From assembly GCA_016630955.3 (NCBI GenBank), contig CM049986.1, positions 1,116,001 through 1,180,000 of the forward strand: 64,000 nucleotides of DNA, given 5' to 3'. Below are positions 53,621 through 64,000 of this stretch, piece after piece. The DNA is from Didymella arachidicola. Its lineage: Eukaryota > Ascomycota > Dothideomycetes > Pleosporales > Didymellaceae. The first letter of the stretch is position 1. Each line of letters begins with the position of its first letter. The notes below the pieces were generated by a model. That model was not told the origin of the DNA. It saw only the letters and a list, made by a program, of their open reading frames with translations, and ran no database searches. The position numbers were made by a program, and so were the translations under genes.

Positions 53621-56175
53621 ATGTCTTACGGAGGCGGATACGGTGGTCGCGGCGGCGGTGGTGACCGCGGCTACTCCAACGGGTACGAAAACAGCAACTC
53701 TGGATACAGCGGCAGCGCCTACAATAGTTACGACTACACTCCCAGCCATCATGCATCGTACGGGTAGGACGATTCATCCCCTAGCACGGGAGGGCATCAG
53801 TGTCGTGGAACTTTGGACTGCCCTTATTCATTTGCAATCTCCTTCATCCAAAGCTCTGCGCGCAGACTCAGTCCGCGGCTTTGACTGCTTCACCTGCCTT
53901 TGCAGGTCAGGCGGGCGGCCGCGCACTTGCTGCAACAGCGTAGAGTTCCCCTCACTGTTTCACTCCGCTATTGAAGCCCTTACTGACTTGAAATAGTGGC
54001 GGTTACGGCGGCGGCGGCTCCAACGGATACTCTGGCGGCGGCGGCGGCGGCTACGGAGGTGGTGGCTACGGCGGAGGTGGCTACGGCGGTGGTGGTGGAG
54101 GAGGTGGTGACCGCATGGGCCAGCTCGGCTCTGGTCTCAAGCAGCAGCAGTGGGGTACGTACACAGAGAGACTAGAATAGAGTATCGCTAACACTCACCA
54201 GATATGGACACACTGCCCAAGTTCGAAAAGTCCTTCTACAAGGAGGATCCCGATGTCACCAACCGCTCCGCCGAGGAGGTTGAGGCTTACCGCAAGGAGC
54301 ACCAGATTGCAGTCAAGGGCACCAACGTCCCCAAACCTGTCACAACATTTGACGAGGCTGGCTTCCCCGGCTATGTCATGAACGAGGTTAAGGCACAAGG
54401 TTTCGCCAAGCCCACGCCCATTCAGTGCCAGGGTTGGCCCATGGCTCTCTCTGGACGCGACGTTGTCGGTGTTGCTGAGACCGGTTCCGGAAAGACCCTC
54501 ACATACTGCCTGCCCGCTATTGTCCACATCAACGCCCAGCCCCTACTCGCGCCTGGCGACGGCCCCATTGTTCTGATCCTTGCTCCTACTCGTGAGCTGG
54601 CTGTCCAGATCCAGGTCGAAATCAGCAAATTCGGAAAGTCTTCCCGCATTCGCAACACGTGCGTCTACGGAGGTGTGCCAAAGGGCCCTCAGATCCGCGA
54701 CCTCGCCCGTGGTGTTGAGGTGTGCATTGCTACCCCCGGCCGTCTTATCGACATGCTCGAGGCTGGGAAGACCAACCTCCGCCGTGTCACCTACCTTGTT
54801 CTCGACGAGGCTGATCGTATGCTTGACATGGGTTTCGAGCCTCAGATCCGCAAGATCATTGGGCAGATTCGCCCCGATCGTCAAACTTGCATGTGGTCCG
54901 CTACATGGCCCAAGGAGGTCCGCCAGTTGGCCGCGGACTACCAGAATGACTGGATTCAGGTGAACATCGGTTCCATGGATCTGTCCGCCAACCATCGCAT
55001 TCAGCAGATCGTTGAGGTCGTCTCAGAGTTCGAGAAGCGCGACCGCATGGCCAAGCACCTTGAGACCATCATGGACGACAAGAGCAACAAGATCCTCATT
55101 TTCACAGGTACCAAGCGTGTCGCAGACGAGATCACACGATTCTTGCGTCAGGACGGATGGCCTGCATTGTGTAAGATGTTCCCAAAAACGACTATGCAAG
55201 AAGCACCTGCTAACACCCGTTACAGCTATCCACGGTGACAAACAACAGAACGAGCGTGATTGGGTCCTGAACGAGTTCAAGACCGGCAAGAGCCCCATCA
55301 TGGTTGCCACCGATGTGGCTTCCCGTGGTATCGGTATGATTGCAAACCCCCCAACACTCCCCACCCTCCCCGAACTATTACTACGCGTGAACTGCCAATG
55401 TGCTCTGCTTAGGTTGTCTCGTGCGCTTGCTGCAATAGCTCCCATGACATCGTCCATGGCTTGAAGTCCTTCTCGAATCTGAATACCAGGGATCCTGGAG
55501 CATACTAGCGAAGCCTTCGCTCTTCACTGCTCTTTGTTTCATGTGCCTTCAAGGCACTACTGAGGCAAGCTGAGATGATAAGACTCCTCTCGAGTCACAG
55601 TCTCTTCCAAGGGTTTCTGGACCAGGAGATATTCTACAGCCTCTTCCACTGGACCTGATGCCGTGAACCTCGTCGTAGCGCACTTGAGACACTTGCATGC
55701 AACATGCTGCTGCAGCTTCACGCGATCAAGATATGATCGTTCGTTTGCTCGTCACACTTACCAAGATGCTAACCTTTGCTCTTCAAGATGTCCGCAATAT
55801 CACTCACGTTTTCAACTATGACTACCCCAACAACTCGGAGGACTACGTCCACCGCATCGGTCGTACTGGTCGTGCCGGTCAGACTGGTACCGCCATCACT
55901 CTGTTTACCACTGAGAGTACGTAGCTCCACCGTTATTCAGTCGGCTGCTGCTAACATATACCACAGATTCCAAGCAGGCTCGTGATCTCGTCCAGATTCT
56001 TACAGAATCTAAGCAGCAGATTGACCCTCGCCTGCACGAGATGTGCCGCTACGGTGGCGGCGGCGGTGGTGGTCGCTGGGGAGGTGGCCGTGGCCGTGGT
56101 GGTGGTGGTCGCGGTGGAGGTCGTGGTGGTTGGTCTGGTGGCAACAGCGACCCCATTCGCAACAGCCGCTGGTAA
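53621..56175 (+). CDS. DBP2: DBP2, p68-type DEAD-box RNA helicase
   Basis: ATP-dependent RNA helicase for mRNP assembly, rRNA processing and transcript quality control. Exons 53621-53763, 53997-54154, 54202-55170, 55226-55333, 55788-55916 and 55967-56175 encode 571 residues. The N terminus is Gly/Tyr-rich (MSYGGGYGGRGGGGDRGYSN; a second GGGG-rich run is in exon 2). Helicase motifs in order: the Q motif region FAKPTPIQCQGWP, AETGSGKT (I), PTRELA (Ia), TPGRL (Ib), DEAD in YLVLDEADRML (II), SAT (III), ILIFTGTKR (IV), VATDVASRGID (V) and HRIGRTGRAGQTG (VI). The C terminus is RGG-rich and ends DPIRNSRW. Intron 4 is 454 bp, by far the longest in the gene, and splits motif V at RGI|D. Budding-yeast DBP2 also has an unusually long intron. 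Confidence 0.97.
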
Positions 56176-59100
56176 ACGCAAACACACTCTCGATGACAAG
56201 ACACCCGGCAACGGCTTCCCTCTGGACTCGGCGTTTGATATAGACCATTTCTCTTTTCCACGTCACCTTCTATCGACTACAGCGGAGCAGATGTTGCGCC
56301 TCGTCGAAGCACACTGATACCCCGGAAGGACGCAGTATACTGACCATCGTGCATGGGCATTGAGTCGGTAAGGAATTTGCGTGTAGACTGGCTTTTCCTG
56401 CTTCTTTCTGTATTGACTTACTTGGTCGCTCTTCCGCCCGCGCGAATGCATTCTAGAGCTAGCGGCGTCTCTTTCAAAAGTTCTATGTAATATGCATATA
56501 GAAGAAATTGTCAATATCCACATGCCGTGCACTTGTCAACAGCGCTCGCGAGATCAGCACTCACCGCCAATGGTGTGTTATTCAGCCCGCCACGCGGCGA
56601 CTGAAAAGTGACGCCTGTTCCGGTCGTTTCCGCTGCATTGCCGCCATGATTGTATGCTCTGAGATAAGTCTGCAGATGCCAATTCTGCCGCAGCTCGCAG
56701 CTCCTTCCTCAACGACCCTGGCACTTATCTAGAGCTTGCCGCGCCTCCGCGACCGCGAACCCCAGCTCTCGCAGTTCAGAAATAGGTTATGGATGGATCG
56801 CCATGTGCAGGGTCTTCGAGATCGACCGCAAGTCTCTACGGCGTCCTCGGCTCGGTGCGAATAGGTGGAGAGACGGTCTCGACTGCCGTGAATGTGCCTT
56901 TAGCAGTGGGGAAGGTATGGTTGCGAGGAGATGCGTAGAGGGACAGACGACAGTGCTATCAAGATCGAGATCTGTTCTTTTGGTAGCTCGCCAAGGACGT
57001 CTAGTCAGAGGCTTGTCTGGTGGGCAAGCTATGACTGTGGTTGCAAATCTCAGTGGTGTTCGAATATGGTCACGGTGGGGGGGTTTCCGTACCATGACAT
57101 TTTTAGGTCCCTAGATAGAATCAAAGAGCGTATAATTCAAAGCTCCACGTTTTGGCGTGGACTGTGCAGCTTGTCTACGGAACGTATTCAGTGTATTTTG
57201 AGTGTTTGTGTTAGCGAACTACGAGACATAAATACGGACAACCACCGACTTGGTAGACTGTTCAACATCAACATCTATTTGGCTGACCTTCCGTCAGCAT
57301 ACCCGACTACATCATACCGGATTATGGGTAGGATGTACACTGCGCACACCGCCATAAGGGTTGAGGACCTGACTACAACTTGGTCGCTTCCAGGTTGAGG
57401 GCGGTGAAGAAAAATTTCGACTCTTCAGAGGCCTGTCTAGACTGGTCCTTGACTTCTAAATGTATGTGGTTCCATGTGTGTACGTGTAATTATGTGTGTC
57501 ACATGTAACTCCCAGGTGTTCGAGGAACTGGACTTCTTTAAAACGGGACCTATCATTTAGAGCCTGTAGCCGCTCGAGTTTGCAGATCCAACGTGAACAC
57601 ATGTTTAATGTATCCTAGAATCTTGGCCCAATATTTGCCAGTTCTCCCGTTTGCCGTAGGTCAGCTTCGTATGCGTGCGCGTGTCTTCGTCTCCGCGCAC
57701 GACTGGCGAGCGAACATCTACATGTCATCGATTGCCCACTCTGACTCTTCTCTTGTAGCTTCTTGGTTTTCAATAAATCGCGATGGTTGCTTCTATGCTT
57801 CATCTCGTCTCGGACCTTTTGCAGACTCCATAGAGTGAATCCCCGGCTCTCGATCGATGCACAGAGCCTCTGCATCTCAATCCAACATGTCGTCTTCGAA
57901 ATTTATCCACTCCACCAGTTACAATCATGATTATGCGAAGACTACCAGACCAAGATGGTTTGTGAGTAGTTTCACGAAATCAACTCACGGTACCTAACTA
58001 TCGACACCTATCGACGTGCAGTGAGCCACGGCTCGAGAGGCTTTGCAATAATTGTAGCAATCGAGGACTTCCGAGGCTTACAGTCATCAGCGGTCAAACA
58101 TGAATATATGAGATGGTGCAAGAGTTAGGATTAACCTTGGAGACATTGTAGTGGTCACACAAATACAGCAGTCATTGCCAATGCCAATAAAGGTTAACCC
58201 CAGCATGAGGCTGGTGGTGGTTCCAGTTCAATGTAAACACATCTGGCATTGTGAGTGATAGTGTGGCTTCCTGTGGATTTTTACATTGCAAGTTGGATTC
58301 AGCGCAGCCGCGTTCATCGCCGGTCTGGATGCGCACCTTGCATCATCAACACCATGCAATTATCTAGAAACAGTGTCTCCAAAAAAGCGAATGACAGTGT
58401 TGCGATGCGGCTCATCTTTCCGATAATTTGGAACGGTTGACGGTGTAGCTGTGGATTTTTCGTTGTCTTCGCTATAGCTTCAATTGCAAATACAAGGCAT
58501 GTGGCAATGAGTGGAAAAAATCCGGCCAAATGAATTGCACAACCGTGAGCATGGGTAGCATTTCCGTACTTGAAAAAAGCTGCAAAGAGAATTCGAGGAG
58601 AGACCAGCACTGCGTTCTCGACAAGCAGGGTTTCTATGCCCGGGCAGCATAACTGCAGCACCCACACAACAGTGACAACTGTCATGTAGATTTAGTGAAG
58701 GCGTTGTCCCAAAGAGACATAACAGGAGATGAACAGCTCGGTCTTTAAAACCATCCCATATGTTGGCTAAACGCGTTCCGCCACCATGTCGTGTACCTCC
58801 CACTGCGAAGCCGAAGAGCATTTGAAACTAATGCCTTTCGAAATAATGATACCAGGGACAGCATTCGACAAGGAATAAGCTCCATCTCGCACTTGCGTCA
58901 CAGACGTCAGAAACAATAAAGGTTCTTCTTACCGAGAGCAACATGATAGGAAGAGGGCCGCCATACTTGGGACTCACCATAGGAGTCTCGTAGGAAGGCA
59001 ATGAGCGAAGGATACCAAATGCTCTTGCCCATGTGGTTTATTGCAATTCGGATACCTTTCCCATGTGGTGAAACTCTGATCGTAGGGAAGCAAAAGGACA

Positions 59101-60480
59101 TCGTGATAAAGTGCAAGCTAACAGTGCCGGCGTGAACGGTACGCGTGATCGTGATCGCCTTCGCCCGGTTCTCGTGTAGCCCGCCACTGTCGCACTCGAA
59201 GACGGTTGCGCTCGACAAGCACGCTGTGCACTCGCTTGAGCTTGTTTAACGTCTTTCCACTGCTTTCTGGCAACCTCGCTCGACTGTCGTCAGAACTTGG
59301 AGACGAAGACCTGGCTGCTGGGACCGACAGCAGAGCACGGTTCCGGAGCGTAATCGAGTCTCGGCCAAACGTCTTTGCCGTGAGTGTACGCATCTTCAAA
59401 GCCATCAGCATCAAGATGCACACTGCAGTAGTGCATTCAGCATGTCTTGTTTGAAGGCATCGGTTTTCCTGTTTTGACCTCAATCTTCGCGTGTTCTAGG
59501 CTCACGGAAGGTTCAAGCTACAGATCGCACCCGCATAATAGCTTGAGCGTACATGCAAGTCCACGCGATTACACCGACGATCGAACTTCACGATGCCCGA
59601 ACCTGATCGGACACAGCAGTTGAATTTTGGTTTGAGGAGACATTGAGTTGATAGTGCTCGACGCTGAGTATCCGCATGCGCAGCCGCTGACTGCCGTCTT
59701 ATCCGCATCAAGACATCATTATCTCTCACTGTCGGAGTTGCCTCCTAGCTCTTTTCATGTTTTGTGGGGGAATGCTCCATGACCGCGAAGGATCATATTG
59801 GACCTCTCTGCGGCGCCGCTATAGCAATTGTATAGGAGATTTGCATGATCTGCTTGTTGCTGATAATTTGCGCATGCGTGAAACCCTTGGTACAAGTGAC
59901 CCTGGTGATCCGCAGCCTTAGGTTCGCCGGCGATGTCGTACCCGGGACTAGATGCTAAGCCAGAGGGCTTCTCTCTGATGCTGTTTCAAATCATCCTTTC
60001 TTCCAGGACCTGATTACTATTCAGAGTTGTGACATCTCCCTGTTCTTCTGATTCAGAGTTAGAACCGCCATCGTGCCCTTCTGGACCCCCAACGTGCCAC
60101 TGAGTACGCGTGTTGAAACAATCGATAGCGTTGACAGCCTCGCATTCATGTCTATTGGGCTTAGTTTGTATGGAGATTGACAGGCGTCCGGCAGCTGCTA
60201 TTCACTGGACCTCCCGACGTGATCAGGCCAGAAGGGGGAATCTAAGCGGTTCACGCTACGTGCAGCAGGTCGCAAGCAGTCGATGTGGTCCCTGTGACCA
60301 GGATCCGTTTCGCCTTTCGGATATGTAGGCTAAAATAAACAAGCTTTATTGATTTTCGACGGAGAACACGAGTTGTTTCCAAAGCTGAGGTGCTGGGAAA
60401 GTCCGTCGGGTGTCTCAACTCAAGCCACCTGGAAGTGTCAAGGATACTATCCGATCTTAGGGTCACGTTGTCCTGCGACC
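56176..60480. other. Gene-poor region downstream of DBP2, left half
   Basis: No gene supported. The first ~200 bp should be the DBP2 3' UTR. A 123-codon minus-strand frame at 58685-58314 is hydrophobic and could be a chance or decayed membrane-protein fragment; it has no recognisable family or splice context. Other frames are short. No tRNA, rRNA or transposon ends were seen. Confidence 0.45.
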
Positions 60481-60508
60481 CAATGCGTGAATGACAATGC
60501 GTGAATGA
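60481..60508 (+). repeat. 14-bp tandem duplication
   Basis: caatgcgtgaatga occurs twice, exactly, in tandem. It appears to be a local duplication with no other context. Confidence 0.8.
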
Positions 60509-62998
60509 CATGCCCCAAGACCGGTACGGGATCAGTGATGTGGTTGCCAACCATCCTGCGTCGCCGACTGATTCGGATGCGAACGCACCCGCGACATTCT
60601 AAGGGCAATATCGTGATAATAGCCATGACAACAAAGTGAAGATGTCCGACTGAGAATGCGCTCAAATCCGCGAATATAGCAATATCATGGGCGAAGACGG
60701 AGTGGAAAGATCAGGCGAGCGTCATCATGACCTAGGCAAGTCATTACTGGCTCGTAAGCCAGGAAGTAAAATCGGCGAACCAGAGTGCAGAAAATCAGTT
60801 CGCGCGACATCGAATCAAGGCAAGCTGCGAGGGGCGATCGCCGGCCGCCAAAATCGGGCATTCTTCGGTCGCTCTGAATGTCGCATCTCGCAGGTGGGGT
60901 GGGGTATGCCTGGTGTGCAATGACCTTGGCACGTTTGGCAAAACCATTGTGATCTGAGATGTCAGCATTGTAAGCGGTATGCTGAATGCGGCTCCGCGGG
61001 GTCGGTGCTGATGTACATGGAGAAAGTGTACCGGTGCTCGACCTGATCTTGTCCCCCGAGGCTTTGCGGATATCTGACGCTCGTGGAGATTGGACCCTTA
61101 GGATCAGAGCGTAACATCATGCAGGGCGACATCATTACAGGGCGCATGCCGTGCAGTAACTGCAGTGTGTCTAAGAGTCAGCATTTTCGAAATTGAGTTT
61201 GTGTGCTGTCAGAAAGTGGAAAGCGAGGAGGCGTTGCAGCTGCGAGGGTGGGGTGCAAAGCTTGTGCAGGAAGTTGTTCTTCCGATGCAAGACCCGTGAA
61301 GATCAAACGGTCACAAAAAGGGAAGGTGCGTTGAGTTGATCGTAAGCCACACGCCTTGAACCAGGATTCGGCCTGCGTCGTACCCAGCATCATACACTTC
61401 GTGACTGTGCGGCTACGCTTCGAAATTGTTGACACTCGTTGCTTCTCTCTTACCACAGGCATCTGAAAGTCTCAGCTGAAAGTTCGTGCGGGAGAGCCGA
61501 TTGGCACGCCCCTACCAATAGCAGGGCTCATATGATCGCCAATTAATCGCTCAGGATTCTAGTGGGCTTCGAAAAATTGTGCGCGGAGACTGCATGCTGC
61601 GGGCGTGTCGATAGGGTTGTTACACCAATTTGCGGGACTGACGAATTCAACACCTTGTCATCATGGCCGAGAACGGGACAAATTCTCCAGCAGCTGAACT
61701 TCAGCAGTCCTTGGAAATGGAAGGTCACCCGCATGATTGCGCGGAGAAACCAATTCCTTGACGGCGGGATGTACGTAACCCGAACTCTGGAATCTGGGTC
61801 TCTTGAGTAAACAATTGCAATCTGCATCCGGGGAAGCTGCGCTATGACTACAAGTCGACAGAAATCCCAAGATGTTCATGTCGGCCGCGAGGTCGGCCGG
61901 CGAAGCAGGTGTATCAGCGTCATGGCGGGAAGTCCGAATCCGGACCTCCGGAAACGGTAGGGATCAGGGTGGCTCGAAAGGTAAAACTATCACTCCACCA
62001 CGTGAAGTCTGCCGGCAGCATTTGGTTGAGAGGAAAACGGCCGAGAGCTGGACAGCCACGAAGTCCAATTCTCGCATTGGGGCAGGGGATCCTTGTCGGT
62101 ATCACTTGCTCGCCCAGATCTAACAATGTTCCTGGACCAGGCTTGACATTAGCCGCAAGATCCGTGCTGAGGCGTGGTGGCTGGGTAGCAGATTGAGATG
62201 AGCTGCGTCTAGACAGTGCTGTGTAAGATAACTTGATGCATGGGGTCGATCGCAGCCTTGCACAAAATCGATATTCGCAGCTCGCTTCGCACCGTAAACG
62301 CAGTGGCGGACTTCATTGCTGGCACTCTCTTGGGCTGACCTATGTTCTACTGCGAATGTCCCGTTCAGAGTGCGAGACGACCCGAGGTGCAACATTGGAA
62401 ATGTGTGCGCCTGTGTAGAGCAACAATGATACGCGAGAAAGCCGGTTCCTTTCTCACAACACGCTTTGAGCATAGACGGTGCAAAGGTTCGCTCATGTCA
62501 TGCTTGAGCCTTGAGGTCACTCCCGCTCCCGTTTGACGACGTAGCATACAGCGTAGGCTAGCGGCATCTCTCGTAATCATCCTGGGTCCGATCAGACCTG
62601 GAGGTCTGACAACCAGTCAGAAGATTCCGGTGACTTTACAGTGGCGTGTGTGCGTTTTGTTTGGTTGACGTTTCTTTTGGCCTTGCTCGAAGTCACGTAC
62701 AGATATGGTGACTAGGACGTGCCCAGTAGGTCGGTAAGGTTTCAGAAGCTCCTTCAAAGCGAGGGAATGTCATCACAACCGAGTGGAGATGTCACTCGCG
62801 CTGCCCCACGTTATGCAGCGAGCTGATATGCAGGAAGATGAGAATGTCAATGTGGCCCCGCTTATCGTCATGGGAGACACGATGCCAACGTTGCTCGCCA
62901 AACGAAAAAGCAATGCAGCTACCTGTGACAGCTCGGTTATCAGTCCCTGCAAAATCCGACGGCCTCGGTGAGATACTGCACCTTGGAAGGATGCACCT
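60509..62998. other. Gene-poor region, middle
   Basis: Frames up to 117 codons on both strands, none with domain, splice or codon character. Nothing else was seen. Confidence 0.45.
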
Positions 62999-63022
62999 GT
63001 GAGATTGCGTGTGAGATTGCGT
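62999..63022 (+). repeat. 12-bp tandem duplication
   Basis: gtgagattgcgt occurs twice exactly in tandem, followed by a partial third copy (gtgaag). Confidence 0.8.
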
Positions 63023-64000
63023 GTGAAGTCGGAGGTTGAGACTGATCGAACTGCGCTCAATATTGAGAAGGATGACGGGTCACATGTGGCTGGTTGTGGA
63101 GCTCATCAGCAATCTCCATCCTGGAGGGTCTGCAAAGCGCCGCGGCAGAGCAGGTCGCAGGCATTGTGTGCCCGTGCCAATGCAGCGTCTTCGACGACTC
63201 ATCATGATGTATAGCCAGCAACCTTCCGTCAATGTCCGGCGTTGAGCAACAGCGGGATTGCAACTCGAAATCTGATGAAATCTGATTGTAACAAAGGAAT
63301 CTTCCGTGACATCCGTTATACGATGTAGATGCAGAAGAATTTGCAGAAAGGGCAGAGCAGTACCGAGTGTTGCCGCCCTCGGTCCACATGCTGCTTTTCG
63401 CACACCTTCGGTTCGCTGTTACAGCGCATTGGGCATGATTGCCGCTTTTGAGGTGTCTGTGTGCCGTGTCCAATATTGCCATGCAGTCGTCTCGATGGCC
63501 GCCCTTGCCGGACCACTGTCTGTGACACGAATCATGCTGTCAGTCTGGAGCTCGTTGATGAAGGTTGCGATGCAGAGAAGAGGTTCGAAGGTGATGTTGG
63601 TGGTGTTATACAACTATGGTCTCACCTAGCAGCTTTTAGTACTAGCTGAGCTATCGACCAGGCGCCAAAACTGTGTCTACCCGCTACGCTAAAGACAAGC
63701 TAACTCTCAGCCTCATCGCATCGCTGCACTCTTACTCCAACGTCGTCTGGATGCAGAGCATGGAGTCGTGCGCCAGCGACAAGCCCTGTCTGTATACCGC
63801 CGACGCTCTCAGCCGTGTCTCGCGGCTCAGTGTGGTCGCCCGCACGGCCTCTGCGCGTACTCTTAGTCATCATGATCAGCGCCTGCCACACATTTAACCC
63901 GTCGGGTTGTTTCTCGTCAAGTTAGCTTCTTTGCCACTCTCGCGCCTTCCCAACTTCGACCTTAGTTTGCATCGCGAATCTCAGCACGCTCACCACCAAC
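63023..64000. other. Gene-poor right end of window
   Basis: No gene supported. The last ~100 bases are pyrimidine-rich (cttctttgccactctcgcg and following) and may be the leader of a gene that starts beyond the window on the plus strand. A 74-codon frame at 63673-63897 begins with a GTG and has no family character. Confidence 0.4.

Noticed and set aside
58314..58685. Hydrophobic 123-codon minus-strand frame
   Set aside because: Could be read as a membrane protein, but there is no family resemblance, no supporting exon and ordinary flanking sequence; not enough to call a gene.

Overview
The window is nuclear DNA of a filamentous ascomycete (Pezizomycotina, probably Dothideomycetes; the class is inferred, not tested). 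The evidence is short GT-AG introns with CTAAC/CTGAC branch sites, an intron-containing nuclear tRNA, a Fot1/pogo-type transposon with RIP-like damage, and a set of clearly eukaryotic genes: ATG11, RAD9, SEC11, RER1, CENP-H, NHP6, DBP2, HOM6 and THI20. All multi-exon models were spliced by hand from reading frames, splice sites and family resemblance. For each completed CDS model the exon lengths sum to a multiple of three.

Layout. 0-22.5 kb is gene-dense: the 3' end of an eIF4G gene, a small LEA-like repeat protein, a membrane-anchored metallo-beta-lactamase-fold protein, an intradiol ring-cleavage dioxygenase, a DUF3445 protein, RER1, a mitochondrial enoyl-CoA hydratase, a ferric-reductase-like flavocytochrome, a small HMG-box-like protein, a DAP1/PGRMC-type haem protein, a Pmp3-domain protein with a long tail, a coiled-coil protein of unknown role, a CCDC174 homologue and homoserine dehydrogenase HOM6. 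22.5-34 kb is gene-poor: a diverged tandem array of TATA-box plus pyrimidine-leader units, a complete but mutated 1,880-bp Fot1/pogo element inserted in it, a likely gene relic, and one small conserved-looking gene. 34-56 kb is gene-dense again: ATG11, CENP-H, NHP6, a tRNA-Gly(CCC), SEC11, a BTB-like/UIM-like protein, RAD9, an F-box protein, the bifunctional thiamine gene THI20 and the RNA helicase DBP2. 56.2-64 kb holds no gene I can support.

Functional themes. Most genes are unrelated housekeeping loci. Several pairs are divergent and share short intergenic promoters: CCDC174/HOM6 (225 bp), ATG11/CENP-H (223 bp), RAD9/F-box (187 bp) and RER1/enoyl-CoA hydratase (348 bp). There is no secondary-metabolite cluster, CRISPR array, rRNA or viral gene. 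I do not see a complete new biological system. The best leads are the array of promoter-like repeats at 22.7-25.9 kb, the Pmp3 protein with its proline-rich tail and very close downstream neighbour, the small HMG-box-like protein, a 64-codon upstream ORF ending one base before the dioxygenase start, and the long intron in DBP2.
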